A DNA stretch of 64,000 nt from Nodosilinea sp. PGN35 (GCF_029109325.1 NZ_JAQKQJ010000008.1:120505-184504), one strand, 5' to 3'; counted from the stretch's first letter, positions 8,350 to 17,260 are shown. Numbers and translations are program-made. Notes: generated by a model from the sequence alone, not told the origin.

Positions 8350-8721
8350 CTACATCAAAATGGCTTTAAGATCGCCCAGGGTGCGCTTAATTTCCAGCAT
8401 CAGCAGGCCCTGCTTGGCGGCTTTGTCGGCCAGCACCAGAAATACCGCGTCTTCGCCGCAGCTGGTGAGAATGCCGTAGCCCTTATCGCCCTCGACAAAA
8501 ATGCGATCGATGCCGCCTCGAGCCAGCTCGCTACCAATGCGATCGCCCAGAGAAAGCATCGCCGCCGACATTGCTGAAACCCGCTCTTCATCCATGCCGC
8601 CGGGCAGGCTGGCCGCCAGCGGCAGACCGTCGGGGGTAACTACCGCTGCCCCCTGAATATCGGTGGTAGAGGTGACAAAGCTTTGCAGAATGTGGGTGAG
8701 TTTTTCGGTGCTAATGGCCAT
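8350..8721 (-). CDS. Roadblock/LC7 domain protein
   Basis: A 123-residue roadblock/LC7 protein (IQGAAVVTPDGLPLAASLPGGMDEERVSAMS, then GYGILTSCGEDAVFLVLADKAAKQGLL), the fold of MglB and dynein light chains. Such proteins usually dimerise and act as GAP or platform for the GTPase encoded next door. Full length with no extra domain. It starts the GTPase part of the minus-strand operon, 172 nt after the globin gene. Confidence 0.9.
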   Translation of the reverse strand: MAISTEKLTHILQSFVTSTTDIQGAAVVTPDGLPLAASLPGGMDEERVSAMSAAMLSLGDRIGSELARGGIDRIFVEGDKGYGILTSCGEDAVFLVLADKAAKQGLLMLEIKRTLGDLKAILM

Positions 8722-8893
8722 GGTGGTTCTCTCTTTAACTAGGGGAAATAGGGTGAATTAAGCTGACGTAAACCAACAGCAATTCTGCCTGAAGTGTGGG
8801 CATCCGTAGGGCAGGCGTCCTGCCTGCACGGGCAAAATGCTCGTCCTACCATCAACTTGGATTGCTGAAGTAGAAAAAGTGTAGAGCCGGGCG

Positions 8894-9448
8894 CTACATC
8901 GCTCCGGCTCCGGTGGTGACTAGCCGTCTAAAAAGCCCCTCAGACCAGCCGGTTTCTCTCAGCACTGCTGCCGAAGAAACTTCGATGTAGGCCTGCTCAA
9001 TAAAGGCCAGATCGACCATGCAAATTTTGCTCAGGGCATCGCGCAGCTGCTCGTCTTTGCCGTCGGCTATGGCGCGCTTACCGGCCTCGTGCACGACCAC
9101 GGCCATGGCGGGCACCACGTGCTGGGGGCCAATGCCAATCCGCACGTGAATTAGGCCAATGCGCCAGCGCCGCTCGGCGTAGGCATCGCCCCAGTCATCC
9201 ATGCCGGTAAACATTTCGTGGAACCAGGCCACAAAGGTCTCACGCAGGCGGTGGATGCGCCCTTCAGATTCGTTGAGAATAGTGTTCATTTCGGCGTCGC
9301 GGCCCAAATACTCATAAAAATAGTCGGCCATTTCTGGTGCAATCTCTAAACCCCAGTCGGCGGTAGACTGAAGTACCTTTCTATCGTCAGCGGTGAAGCC
9401 AATGCGCGCCACCATCTTAGACATAAATTCGTTCGGCTGAAGGCTCAT
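8894..9448 (-). CDS. Single-domain sensor globin (protoglobin-like)
   Basis: 184 residues matching the globin domain of globin-coupled sensors and protoglobins. The signature RIGLIHVRIGIGPQHVVPAM places the proximal heme His at residue 101; the N-terminal half (FTADDRKVLQSTADWGLEIAP) is the family's usual Z/A-helix region. No output domain follows, so any signal must pass through a partner. The next genes on the strand encode a roadblock protein, a GTPase, DUF4388 and a hemerythrin, suggesting an O2/NO or redox input (inference). Confidence 0.85.
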   Translation of the reverse strand: MSLQPNEFMSKMVARIGFTADDRKVLQSTADWGLEIAPEMADYFYEYLGRDAEMNTILNESEGRIHRLRETFVAWFHEMFTGMDDWGDAYAERRWRIGLIHVRIGIGPQHVVPAMAVVVHEAGKRAIADGKDEQLRDALSKICMVDLAFIEQAYIEVSSAAVLRETGWSEGLFRRLVTTGAGAM

Positions 9449-10083
9449 TTAGCTAGTCCTTGAAATAGGGCTTTGTGTTCAACATCTTTGTTTTATCGCG
9501 TCAGTCCCAGACCTCAACATGGCGTGAATACCTAAGATGCTTTAAATCGGGATTCTCGTCGATTTTCTGGAAAATAGTTTTCTTTTTTAACTTTAATAAC
9601 AACAGTGGCGGATACGCGCTGAAGCGGGGAACCCCCTTATTGCTTAAAGGCCGTGTTAGCAACGCACACGACTAAATAAAGTGTTGTAACCGACTTAAAC
9701 AACGTTGAAAGTGCTAATCTTGGTGAAGGCATGATAGAATCAGTGCTAGAACGATCGCACTTTAGAAACTCCTGAATTGTTTATTTCAAAACTCGAAGGT
9801 AGCCGATTTTCTCTGTAGATAAAGGTTGCTTTTTCTCAGAAAAAGTCGCCTTTGTCCAGGGGGAAACTGTTGCCTCCGGCTGCCAAAATCCGACTCTCTC
9901 GGGAGGCACTATAAAGTTGTGCAACACCGTGGCGGGCTCAGCCCTGGGCCAGCGGGCGTAATTTTACGGAGACGAGCGATACATTTCTTCAAACATTGGG
10001 GCACAGGGGGGTGGCCTGCCCCTCGCAGGCCAGTCAGAACGCTATATAGTGGAGTGCGATCGCAAACCCATACCACTAGACCC
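9449..10083. other. 635-nt intergenic region without a recognisable gene
   Basis: This gap between the divergently arranged globin gene and deoC is less GC-rich than its surroundings at 9475-9800. It holds only short open frames (for example 66 codons at 9475) without codon or motif support. It must contain the promoters of both genes; TATATAGTGG near 10045 is a possible -10 for deoC. I looked for known small-RNA or riboswitch signatures and saw none that I trust. Confidence 0.5.
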
Positions 10084-10779
10084 ATGGCCCGACGACCAAC
10101 AGCCGACGACGGGGTAGATCTGGCTTCCTACATCGATCACTCCCTGCTCAGCCCCATGGCCACCACCGAGCAGGTGGCCCAGTGGTGCGTTGAGGGCGAT
10201 CGCTACGGGTTTGCCTCGGTCTGCATTGCCCCCTGCCACGTGCCCCAGGCGGTCGATCGCCTGCACAATACCAAAGTCAAGGTCTGCACGGTGATTGGCT
10301 TCCCCACCGGGGCGACGACCTCGGCCACCAAGCTCTACGAAGCCCAGGAGGCCGCCGAGCGCGGGGCGGACGAACTCGACGTAGTGCTCAACCTGGGCTG
10401 GCTCAAGGAGGGCAAAACTGACGCCATCCACCGCGAAATCGCCACCATCTGCGAAGAGACCGGGCTGCTGGTGAAGGCTATTCTCGAAACTGCCGTGCTC
10501 AGCCCATCAGAAATTGCCCTGGCCGCCGAAGTCTGTATGGATGCCGGGGTTGCATTCCTCAAAACCAGCACCGGTTGGCAGGGCGGAGCCACCGTTGACG
10601 TGGTGCGCCAGCTGTGGGAACTCACCCAGGGCCGAGTGGGTATCAAGGCCTCGGGCGGCATTGGCACCGCCGCCCAGGCAACGGCCCTGGTGCAGGCCGG
10701 GGCCACCCGCATTGGCACCTCGCGTGGGGTCGAGCTGATGCGCCAGCAAAAAGAAGCGGCAGCGGCTGAAGGCCCCTAG
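10084..10779 (+). CDS. deoC: Deoxyribose-phosphate aldolase DeoC
   Basis: DeoC splits 2-deoxyribose-5-phosphate into glyceraldehyde-3-phosphate and acetaldehyde in deoxynucleoside breakdown. 231 residues from the ATG at 10084 form a class I TIM-barrel aldolase: [43 protein letters not shown] with the Schiff-base Lys, FLKTSTGW and [11 protein letters not shown] with the second Lys, and the phosphate loop [10 protein letters not shown]. An in-frame ATG at 9826 would add 86 unrelated residues. The TAG stop is made of the outer bases of a repeat element that begins at 10776. Confidence 0.95.
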   Translation: MARRPTADDGVDLASYIDHSLLSPMATTEQVAQWCVEGDRYGFASVCIAPCHVPQAVDRLHNTKVKVCTVIGFPTGATTSATKLYEAQEAAERGADELDVVLNLGWLKEGKTDAIHREIATICEETGLLVKAILETAVLSPSEIALAAEVCMDAGVAFLKTSTGWQGGATVDVVRQLWELTQGRVGIKASGGIGTAAQATALVQAGATRIGTSRGVELMRQQKEAAAAEGP

Positions 10780-10918
10780 GGGTCGGTCAAAAAAATAATG
10801 ACGGGAAATGCGACTTAGGGAAAACGGTTCACGGTAAGCGGTTTAAGGCTCGCCGTGAACCGTTTACCGTAGACCGTCAACCCGTTAACCCATCACATTG
10901 AACTTGACTGACGACTAG
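10776..10918. mobile_element. MITE-like element, family A, copy 1 (CTAG ends)
   Basis: A 143-nt element with imperfect terminal inverted repeats: CTAG, then about 11 bases, then GTCAA...TGACGGG on the left and the matching complement on the right, ending CTAG at 10915-10918. Its core has ACGGTTCACGG/CCGTGAACCGT words that pair with each other. A closely similar full copy lies at 36365-36516. There is no open frame, so it would depend on a transposase elsewhere. Confidence 0.75.
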
Positions 10919-10974
10919 TACTTGACCAAGCTGATTTTGACAGGGGCCAGCCGTTCTGGGTGCAGGGTGCAAGG

Positions 10975-11078
10975 TATAGCCATAGTCACCTGGGTTAAGA
11001 CACTCAGCAGCCTTAAAAACGTTTGAACGTTCAAACGTTTCTAGAAAGACTGTCCTAACCAGACTGGCTACAGCTATA
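10975..11078. mobile_element. MITE-like element, family B, copy 1 (TATAGC ends)
   Basis: A 104-nt element bounded by TATAGC and GCTATA, with imperfect inverted repeats of nearly 30 bp containing CTGGTTAAGACA/TGTCCTAACCAG and a central AACGTTTGAACGTTCAAACGTT palindrome core. The copy at 23726-23830 has the same ends and core; a damaged copy lies at 39765-39826. The TA/TATA borders fit insertion at TA targets, as in IS630/Tc1-type elements (inference). Confidence 0.75.
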
Positions 11079-11146
11079 TACGGTCTACGACTCGCCTTGA
11101 ACCTGAAACCGTGAACCGTATACCCCACCGACCCGTCATCTATCGT
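11079..11146. repeat. Partial family A repeat
   Basis: The words TACGGTCTACG, CTCGCCTTGAACC and ACCGTGAACCGTATACCCC followed by CCCGTCA match the core of the CTAG-ended family A element, but the outer end is degenerate. It abuts the family B element, so three repeat elements stand side by side between deoC and the next gene. Confidence 0.55.
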
Positions 11147-11158
11147 GAATAAATCAGG

Positions 11159-11479
11159 CTAAACCAGGCTGAGCTTCAAGACGAGCAGGCCCACCAGGGC
11201 CGCTAGACCAAGGGCCTGCCGGAAGTAGTTGACTCCCTCAAACAGCTCTTGCCAGGCCCAGGTAAACCAGGTGCCAAACGCTACCAGAGCGGCGGCGGTT
11301 TGGGGCAGGCCAGCGGGGAGAACGGTTTGCAGCACCGTAGCTGTTACTGCTACCAGAACTGGCAGATTGGGCATTTGCCCAATGACGATGTTGCCTGCGC
11401 TGTCGCGAAAGATGCGGTCGAATAAAGCGGGAGACTGGGCCTCAGGGGCCTGCACACTGCGGTTTGATGACGATGACAT
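11159..11479 (-). CDS. Small membrane protein of unknown function
   Basis: 106 residues: a polar N-terminus (to about 40), then hydrophobic segments near 41-60 (VLVAVTATVLQTVLPAGL), 62-78 and 88-104 (GLAALVGLLVLKLSLV). I do not recognise a family beyond small cyanobacterial membrane proteins. The start ATG at 11479 gives the only full reading. It is divergent from the PAP2 phosphatase gene. Confidence 0.65.
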   Translation of the reverse strand: MSSSSNRSVQAPEAQSPALFDRIFRDSAGNIVIGQMPNLPVLVAVTATVLQTVLPAGLPQTAAALVAFGTWFTWAWQELFEGVNYFRQALGLAALVGLLVLKLSLV

Positions 11480-11687
11480 TGGCTTGAGTTAGATAAACGG
11501 CTGAGTGCTCATCCTAAGGCGGTGGCTCGCTGGGCTACCTGTACCGCATGTCAGATATAGGGCGCTGTGCTCATCGGTCGTTGGGCGGTGGCCCGTTCTG
11601 TAGGGCACGGCTGCGGCCCGGTAGGCCACTGGCGGCCAGGGGGAGGCATACAATACTAGCAGCACAGCCATGCCAGGAGATTTGTCG

Positions 11688-12359
11688 ATGGCCCAGCTCA
11701 GCGCCCGCTTTAACTGGTTTTTTCAGGCTTTACTTGCCTTTATGCCCTATCTGCTGCTAGGGCTGTTTGCGGGCGCGTTTGTGTTGACCATGGGCGTTTT
11801 GCTGGCCCGCATTCTGCTTCTAGACTGGTTGCGACCCGTCGAAGAGTCTTTGCTGCTGATGCTCAAGGCCAGGGCTACGCCAATCCTCGATCGGGCGATG
11901 ACGGCGGTCACCTGGCTGGCCCAGGGCGAGATCACGATTCCGGTACTGATGGTGGTGGGCGGCATTTTGGTGTACCGCGATCGCGCGATCGCCGCCCTGA
12001 TTTTGGCCATTGGGCTGAGCGGCTCATGGCTGTTAAACGGCATCTTTAAATCCTTCTTTCGGCGAGAACGGCCCGATCTGTGGGCCTCCTCTAAACGTCC
12101 GCTCGACTATAGCTACCCCAGCGGCCACGCCATGAGCGCAATTTCTTTCTACGGTCTGCTGGCCGCTGATTTCACCGCCTGCCTAAGCGTGCCGGCAATG
12201 ATTACTGCGACCCTGGCGTTGGCCGTCACCCTTGGGGTAGGCGTCAGTCGGGTGTATTTGGGGGTGCACTGGCCCACCGATGTGCTGAGCGGCTGGGTGG
12301 CTGGGGGTATCTGGCTGGGCGTGTGCCTGCTGGGGCTGGTTCAAATTGGTGGCCTTTGA
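11688..12359 (+). CDS. PAP2-family membrane phosphatase
   Basis: An integral membrane phosphatase of the type-2 phosphatidic acid phosphatase superfamily, acting on lipid phosphates such as phosphatidate or undecaprenyl diphosphate. All three catalytic motifs are present: KSFFRRERP, YPSGHAMS and SRVYLGVHWPTDV. About six membrane helices surround them. I prefer the ATG at 11688; 11670 is possible and adds six residues. Its 3' end overlaps the convergent lipid kinase gene by 19 nt. Confidence 0.88.
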   Translation: MAQLSARFNWFFQALLAFMPYLLLGLFAGAFVLTMGVLLARILLLDWLRPVEESLLLMLKARATPILDRAMTAVTWLAQGEITIPVLMVVGGILVYRDRAIAALILAIGLSGSWLLNGIFKSFFRRERPDLWASSKRPLDYSYPSGHAMSAISFYGLLAADFTACLSVPAMITATLALAVTLGVGVSRVYLGVHWPTDVLSGWVAGGIWLGVCLLGLVQIGGL

Positions 12360-13363
12360 GGGGCTGAGTTGGGCGCTGGGCCTTTTGGCTCAGGAGGGTC
12401 TGGACGCTGGCCAAAACTGAACAGACCGCCTCTCTCTGCGGCGCGGGTTTGCTCGGCAAAAGTTGCCACCAGCTCAGGGGTGGGCACCCAGATCCAGAGG
12501 GCTTTGGGCACGACCTCAACGATGACCGGTGTGGGGCCAATGTACTCGCCATCGGCGTGAACCTCCAGGGCTGGGTATCCACGCACTTCAATCGCGGAGA
12601 CTTGGTGGGTATGTAGCCGGTTTTGGGGCAGCTGTTTGCTCCGCATGGCGGCGAAAAAATGGCGAAAATGATCCCACTTAGAGGGCCGGTTGAGGTAGAT
12701 CAGATCCAGCTTGCCATCGTTCATGCTGGCCTGGGGGGCCAGATCGAATTCGACGCCGTAGCGAGGACTATTGCAGATGTTGACTTGCAGCGTGTGCAGG
12801 CGCACCCGTCTACCGTCAAATTGCAGTACCAAACGCCGGGACTGAAACTGCAAAAAGGTTTTGAGTCCTTTGACAAAGCTTTTGAGGGCGGCCCAGTAGT
12901 CGTTTTTAATGCCCTCCTTAACGCTGTCGCCGTGGGGAAACAGGGTGGCCTCCAGCCCTATGCCCACCACTTCCATAAAGTAGTGGTTGTTGGCTTTACC
13001 CAGGTCAAACTGACCGCATTCGCCCTCGACTAAAACCTGAATGGCCTGCGCTGTGTCGGTCGGAATGTTTAGGCTGGCGGCGATGTTGTTGCGGGTGCCC
13101 TGGGGAATAATGCCCAGCGCTGTCTGGGTGTGGGCCAGACCCCGGGCAACGGCTTCGATGGTGCCATCGCCCCCTGCGACAATCACCAGCCTGGCTCCCC
13201 CTTTGGCGGCGGCGGCGGCCAGCCCTTGGCCGTTTTCTTCGGGGGTGGTGGGGCAGATTTGGGCGTCGATTCCCTCGCTGTGCAGGGCGTTGGCCAGATC
13301 GGGCACCAGGGCGGAATTCCCATTGGGCCCAGAGGTGGGGTTGACAATCAGTACGGTGGTCAT
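12341..13363 (-). CDS. Diacylglycerol kinase family (YegS/BmrU-type) lipid kinase
   Basis: 340 residues from the ATG at 13363. The N-terminal diacylglycerol-kinase catalytic domain shows VNPTSGPNG, the GGDGT signature (64-68) and IPQGTRNN; the C-terminal beta-rich domain includes LEVHADGEYIG. The likely job is phosphorylation of diacylglycerol or a related lipid. It converges on, and overlaps, the PAP2 phosphatase gene, so a kinase and an opposing phosphatase share a 3' end. The reading from 13462 adds 33 residues without family resemblance. Confidence 0.88.
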   Translation of the reverse strand: MTTVLIVNPTSGPNGNSALVPDLANALHSEGIDAQICPTTPEENGQGLAAAAAKGGARLVIVAGGDGTIEAVARGLAHTQTALGIIPQGTRNNIAASLNIPTDTAQAIQVLVEGECGQFDLGKANNHYFMEVVGIGLEATLFPHGDSVKEGIKNDYWAALKSFVKGLKTFLQFQSRRLVLQFDGRRVRLHTLQVNICNSPRYGVEFDLAPQASMNDGKLDLIYLNRPSKWDHFRHFFAAMRSKQLPQNRLHTHQVSAIEVRGYPALEVHADGEYIGPTPVIVEVVPKALWIWVPTPELVATFAEQTRAAERGGLFSFGQRPDPPEPKGPAPNSAPQRPPI

Positions 13364-13468
13364 CGCTGGCGTCTCCTGCTTGAGATTCACAGAGCCATGG
13401 GCGGCGTGGCACACCGGCATTGGGTCACAAGGCTGGACGGCTGTGGTTTGCGATCGCCCCACCCGTGC

Positions 13469-14806
13469 CTAGGCGAGGTTGAAGTGCTCCATGTGAACGT
13501 GGGTGACGGGTACCTCAAGCTCAAACAGAGCGCGCTCCACTGCCTCCATCATGACAGGTGCGGCACAGATGAAGTACTGGCGGCTGCCTCGGTGGCGAGG
13601 AATATGGCGCTCTAGCAGGTCTTTATCCACATAGCCGGTCTCGCCTTCCCAGTCGTCGTCGGCGTGGCGCAGCACGTAGACGATGGTGAGATCGATCTGC
13701 TCTTTTAGCGCCTCTAGGTCTTCGTGGTAGGTAATGTCGTCCCAGCTGGAAACCGAGTAGATCAGCAAAAACGGACGATCGTCCTGGCGTTCGGCGGCGG
13801 TGATCAGGATGCTGTGCATGGGGGTAATGCCCACCCCGCCCGCGATCAGCACAAATCCAGCGGTATCCCAGTAGCGCTCGGTGGTAAACACGCCGTAGGG
13901 GCCATCGAGGTAGGCTTTGGTGCCGGGCTTGACATCTTTGATGCGCTTGGTGAAGTCGCCCAGAGCTTTAATGCCAAACTCGATGCGATCGCGTCGGTCG
14001 CCGTTGGAGGACATGGAAAACGGGTGTTCGCGCATGTCGAGGGGCGTGGTGCCCAGGGTGAGCCAGGCGAACTGCCCCGGCTCAAAAGTAAAGCCGTCGT
14101 GGCCCTGGGGGCGCAGGGCCAGGGTCCAGACGTCGCCGCGCTGCTCGACGACTTCTTCGACCAGGTAGGGGCGTTTGGTCATCATCAGCGGCTTCACCAC
14201 CCGCACGTAGAGAATCAGCCACAGGGCCATCACCATAAACCCCGACCACAGCACCACCTTCCAAAACTGGCTCAGGTAAAAGCCCACCCCAACCGCATGG
14301 CCAAAGCCCAGGCCCACCGCCAGCACCGCCAGCACCGAGTGGGCCGCCCGCCACGGCTCGTAGGGAATCTTGAGCGGCTTGCGCCAGATGGTGGTTGCCA
14401 CCATGACGAAAAAGGCCAGCACGCTCGTCACCGCCAGCCTGGCCCGCCAGGGAGCCTCAGGAAAGTTGAGCAGATCTAGGGTGTCGGGCTGGACGACAAA
14501 CAAAATCAGCGGATGAATCACCACTATGCCAAAGGCCACGATCGAGGTGTAGCGGTGAAACTGAATCAAAATGTCGATGCCGTAGGAGGCCTCAATGCGG
14601 TTGACCCGCGCCGCCAGCACAAACTGCAAGGCCATCAGCGCCAGGCCAATAAAGCCCAGCGCCACCGAAAACTCCGTCCAAAAGCCTCGGGCCGCCGGGG
14701 CCGGATGCAGCAGCACCGCCGCCATGGGCAGCAAAATAATCGCCAGGTAGGCCACAATCCACAGGGCGGCGAGGGCAATGGGGCTTTGCATAAATAGACG
14801 GCGCAT
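13469..14806 (-). CDS. Ferric-reductase-like transmembrane flavoprotein (FNR family)
   Basis: 445 residues: six membrane helices in the first 215 residues with His residues spaced for heme b (HRYTSIVAFGIVVIH and HSVLAVLAVGLGFGH), then an FAD domain (HPFSMSS, FEPGQFAWL) and an NAD(P) domain (LIAGGVGITPMHSIL, ending HMEHFNLA). It should move electrons from NAD(P)H across the membrane, as in ferric reductases and NADPH-oxidase-like proteins; the acceptor is unknown. It lies between the lipid kinase and an SMP-30 protein on the same strand. Confidence 0.87.
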   Translation of the reverse strand: MRRLFMQSPIALAALWIVAYLAIILLPMAAVLLHPAPAARGFWTEFSVALGFIGLALMALQFVLAARVNRIEASYGIDILIQFHRYTSIVAFGIVVIHPLILFVVQPDTLDLLNFPEAPWRARLAVTSVLAFFVMVATTIWRKPLKIPYEPWRAAHSVLAVLAVGLGFGHAVGVGFYLSQFWKVVLWSGFMVMALWLILYVRVVKPLMMTKRPYLVEEVVEQRGDVWTLALRPQGHDGFTFEPGQFAWLTLGTTPLDMREHPFSMSSNGDRRDRIEFGIKALGDFTKRIKDVKPGTKAYLDGPYGVFTTERYWDTAGFVLIAGGVGITPMHSILITAAERQDDRPFLLIYSVSSWDDITYHEDLEALKEQIDLTIVYVLRHADDDWEGETGYVDKDLLERHIPRHRGSRQYFICAAPVMMEAVERALFELEVPVTHVHMEHFNLA

Positions 14807-14892
14807 GGTCAGGCTCCAACGGGTTCAGGTGGTAGGTGGGCAATGCCCACTGGCATTTGGGCCCTAGGGAGGCCCTGCTGCCAACAGCGGGC

Positions 14893-15789
14893 TTAAGCCC
14901 CAAAGGCGGTGGTGGGTAGGCCGGGGGCCGGGGCGGCGATCGCAAACACGTCCCCCGAGTAAAACCCCTGCTGAATCTCTTTTTGGCTCAGCCCCACCGA
15001 GGCGGTGGTGACATAGATAGTCGAGCGGTTCGGGCCGCCAAAGGTGGGGCAGGTGGGGCGCTGCACGGGCAGCTTAACCCGGCCCAGGGCGTCCCCAGCG
15101 GGGCTGAAGCAGGCCACGCAGCCACCGTCCCATAGGGCCGTCCAGAGGTTGCCGTCGCTGTCGATAGCCAGACCGTCGGGCTCTACGGCTTCGGCTTCAT
15201 CGCTCAGGTCAATGGCGACGGTGCGATCGCCGATCTCCCCCGTTTCCCCATCAAACCGGTAGGCATAGATTTTGCGCTGGGGTGAATCGGTTAAATAAAA
15301 GGTGTCGCCCGCCGGGCTCCAGCCCAGCCCGTTGGAGATCGTCAGCCCCGTTTCCATAGTTTTGACGGAGCCGTCGGGATCGTAGCGGTACAGGGCTGCC
15401 TGCCCCGGATGGTCGGGGCTCATGGTGCCGATCCAAAAGCGTCCCTGGGGGTCGCACTTGCCGTCGTTAAAGCGGGTGTCGGGGGCGTCAAACTCAAAGG
15501 TGTGCAGGGTTTCGACCGCCCCAGAGGTGAGATCGAGGCTGGCGATGCGGTTCCCCAGGGCTACCAGCAGCCTGTCGCCCGCCGTCAGCGCCAGGGCGCT
15601 GCCCACGCCGCCCACGTCCCAGTGGCAGTCGTCGCCGCTGCTCGGCTCAAACACATGCACCCGATGGTTGAGAATATCGACCCAGTAGAGTACCTGTTTG
15701 TCGCCGTCCCACAGGGGCCCTTCCCCCAGGCGGGCGCGGGCGTAGAGCACGTTTTGAGCCGATAGCTCAGATAGAGAGGCAGGGGGCAT
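14893..15789 (-). CDS. SMP-30/gluconolactonase family protein
   Basis: 298 residues from the ATG at 15789 (MPPASLSELS). It is a six-bladed beta-propeller lactonase-type protein: LGEGPLWD with the metal-binding Glu, NDGKCDPQGRFWIGTM, ISNGLGWSPAGDTFYLTDS, and EPDGLAIDSDGNLWTALWDGG, which carry the Asn/Asp metal ligands. Likely hydrolysis of a sugar lactone; the exact substrate cannot be read. The 5'-extended reading from 15885 crosses poor sequence. The ferric-reductase-like gene follows on the same strand after 86 nt. Confidence 0.88.
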   Translation of the reverse strand: MPPASLSELSAQNVLYARARLGEGPLWDGDKQVLYWVDILNHRVHVFEPSSGDDCHWDVGGVGSALALTAGDRLLVALGNRIASLDLTSGAVETLHTFEFDAPDTRFNDGKCDPQGRFWIGTMSPDHPGQAALYRYDPDGSVKTMETGLTISNGLGWSPAGDTFYLTDSPQRKIYAYRFDGETGEIGDRTVAIDLSDEAEAVEPDGLAIDSDGNLWTALWDGGCVACFSPAGDALGRVKLPVQRPTCPTFGGPNRSTIYVTTASVGLSQKEIQQGFYSGDVFAIAAPAPGLPTTAFGA

Positions 15790-15966
15790 GGCAGGGTACC
15801 AGGGGTATTTACAGCAGCGTCGCACAGCACGGCCAGGCACATCCCTATCTAAAGGTAGAGGCCCGCCTTTCACCAGCATTACCACCGCCGGATTAAGGCG
15901 ACGTCAAGGAGCTTAAAGACGACCGATCGGTTTAAGGTCATTTCTCGAAAAGAACGTCCTTGCATT

Positions 15967-16196
15967 GGGCAAACAACCGTTTGCCCCTACGGTAACCTGA
16001 GTTCGGGATAGGAAAATTCTCTGCAAAAGCAGGCCTGCCGTCCCCTCCTGGGAGGGGTAGGGGTGGGTCAGTCGGAGCTAGCGGCGGAACATCACCGTAT
16101 GCAGCTGATTACTTGCTGTAGCAGTTTTGACCCACCCCGCCCTTTGGGCACCCCTCCAAAGGAGGGGACGGCGCTATCCCGAACTGAGGTTACGGT
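15967..16196. repeat. Large palindromic repeat element
   Basis: A hairpin GGGCAAAC/GTTTGCCC (15967-15986) precedes a 208-nt palindromic element. Its ends are ACGGTAACCTGAGTTCGGGA (15989-16008) and the near-exact complement ending at 16196; inner blocks CCGTCCCCTCC, GGAGGGGT and GGGGTGGGTC pair with their complements near 16125-16170. It has MITE character and no open frame. It fills most of the 477-nt gap between the SMP-30 gene and the TPR gene. Confidence 0.7.
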
Positions 16197-16266
16197 AGAA
16201 CGACGCGTTGGTAGGGAATTTACTTGGCTAGAACCCCCTAAGAACAACTCAAAACTCAAAACTTTC

Positions 16267-17022
16267 CTACAGCCCCACCGCCCGCCGAATCTCCTCCGTC
16301 GTCCCAATTTGCTCTGGGCTAAACCCGGCTTGCTCCAGGTGGTCTAAATAATCCCGGCGGGTGTAGCGACCATCCAGGCTCAGGGCCCGACGGTAGTTTG
16401 CCGTGGCCTGGGGAGAGTCTGCTGCCGACCAGTGGGCCAGCGCCAGCGCCACCCAGGGGTGGGGGTTGCCCGGCTCTAGCTCGGTGGCGGTCTGGGCGGC
16501 GGCGATCGCCTGCTCAGTCTGCCCCAGCCGCTCGTAGGCCAGACTGAGGTTGTAGTAGGCGATCTCATTGTCGGGCTGTAGCTCAGCGGCGCGGGTGTGG
16601 GTCGCCACCGCCGCCTCCAGCTGCCCATCCACCAGGTATACAATGCCCAGGGCGTTGAGGGCGGGCACGTGCTCAGGGCTGTGGCTGAGGGCCGCCTGCA
16701 ACGCCGCCGTCGCCGGGGCCGCAAACCCGGCCAGGTGCTGGGTCCAGCCCAGCAAGACCTGGCCCTCGGGGTTATGTGGATCCAATGCGGCGGCGATTTT
16801 TAGGGTGGCGATCGCCCGCGCCAGATCCCCCTGCTGCCGAAAGGCCAGCCCCTCCTGCCGGTAGCGCCCCGCCGCCTGGGCATCCACCAAAAACGGCGGG
16901 TAGGCCAGGTTCTCTAGCGCCTCGGTCGAAAGCGCAGTGGCCCGCCACGGCACCGCCGCCTGCCGCTGGCAGCCCACCAGCGCCAACGTTACCAGTAATA
17001 GCCCACAATACCGTTTGCCCAT
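16267..17022 (-). CDS. TPR-repeat lipoprotein
   Basis: 251 residues from the ATG at 17022, beginning with a lipoprotein signal (MGKRYCGLLLVTLALVGCQ; lipobox LVGC, Cys about residue 18). After a short linker come four or five tetratricopeptide repeats (EGLAFRQQGDLARAIATLK, VLLGWTQHLAGF, ALNALGIVYLVDGQLEAAV, AYYNLSLAYERLGQTEQAI, WVALALAHWSAADSPQA). TPRs serve protein-protein contacts; the protein is probably membrane-anchored in the periplasm. Partners are unknown. Confidence 0.85.
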   Translation of the reverse strand: MGKRYCGLLLVTLALVGCQRQAAVPWRATALSTEALENLAYPPFLVDAQAAGRYRQEGLAFRQQGDLARAIATLKIAAALDPHNPEGQVLLGWTQHLAGFAAPATAALQAALSHSPEHVPALNALGIVYLVDGQLEAAVATHTRAAELQPDNEIAYYNLSLAYERLGQTEQAIAAAQTATELEPGNPHPWVALALAHWSAADSPQATANYRRALSLDGRYTRRDYLDHLEQAGFSPEQIGTTEEIRRAVGL

Positions 17023-17121
17023 TAAGGTAGGTGCGATCGCCACCATCCATACTAAAAGACAACCCTCCACCCCCACCCCTTCATCCTCTACCCATAAATG
17101 CCCCAATCCAAAATTCTCTTA

Positions 17122-17143
17122 GGGCAGACACGTGGGTCTGCCC
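17122..17143. repeat. Short palindrome GGGCAGAC/GTCTGCCC
   Basis: Eight-base perfect arms around a 6-nt loop, followed by CCTAC. It belongs to the GTAGGGGC...GCCCCTAC type of palindromes also seen at 5637-5658 and 15967-15986. Confidence 0.6.
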
Positions 17144-17260
17144 CTACCCCGATGTATTCCACACAGCACGCCAACCCCTCACCCCTGCTGTAGCGTGGCC
17201 TTGGGCAACTTGCCGTCCCCAACCGCAGTGCCTACCAACGCAGTAACCGAGGAACGTTTC

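Noticed and set aside
9475..9675. 66-codon open frame upstream of deoC
   Set aside because: No homology pattern, no ribosome site and low-complexity Phe/Asn content in an AT-richer gap.
9449..10083. Small RNA or riboswitch upstream of deoC
   Set aside because: Some hairpins are possible, but no known conserved core could be matched with confidence.
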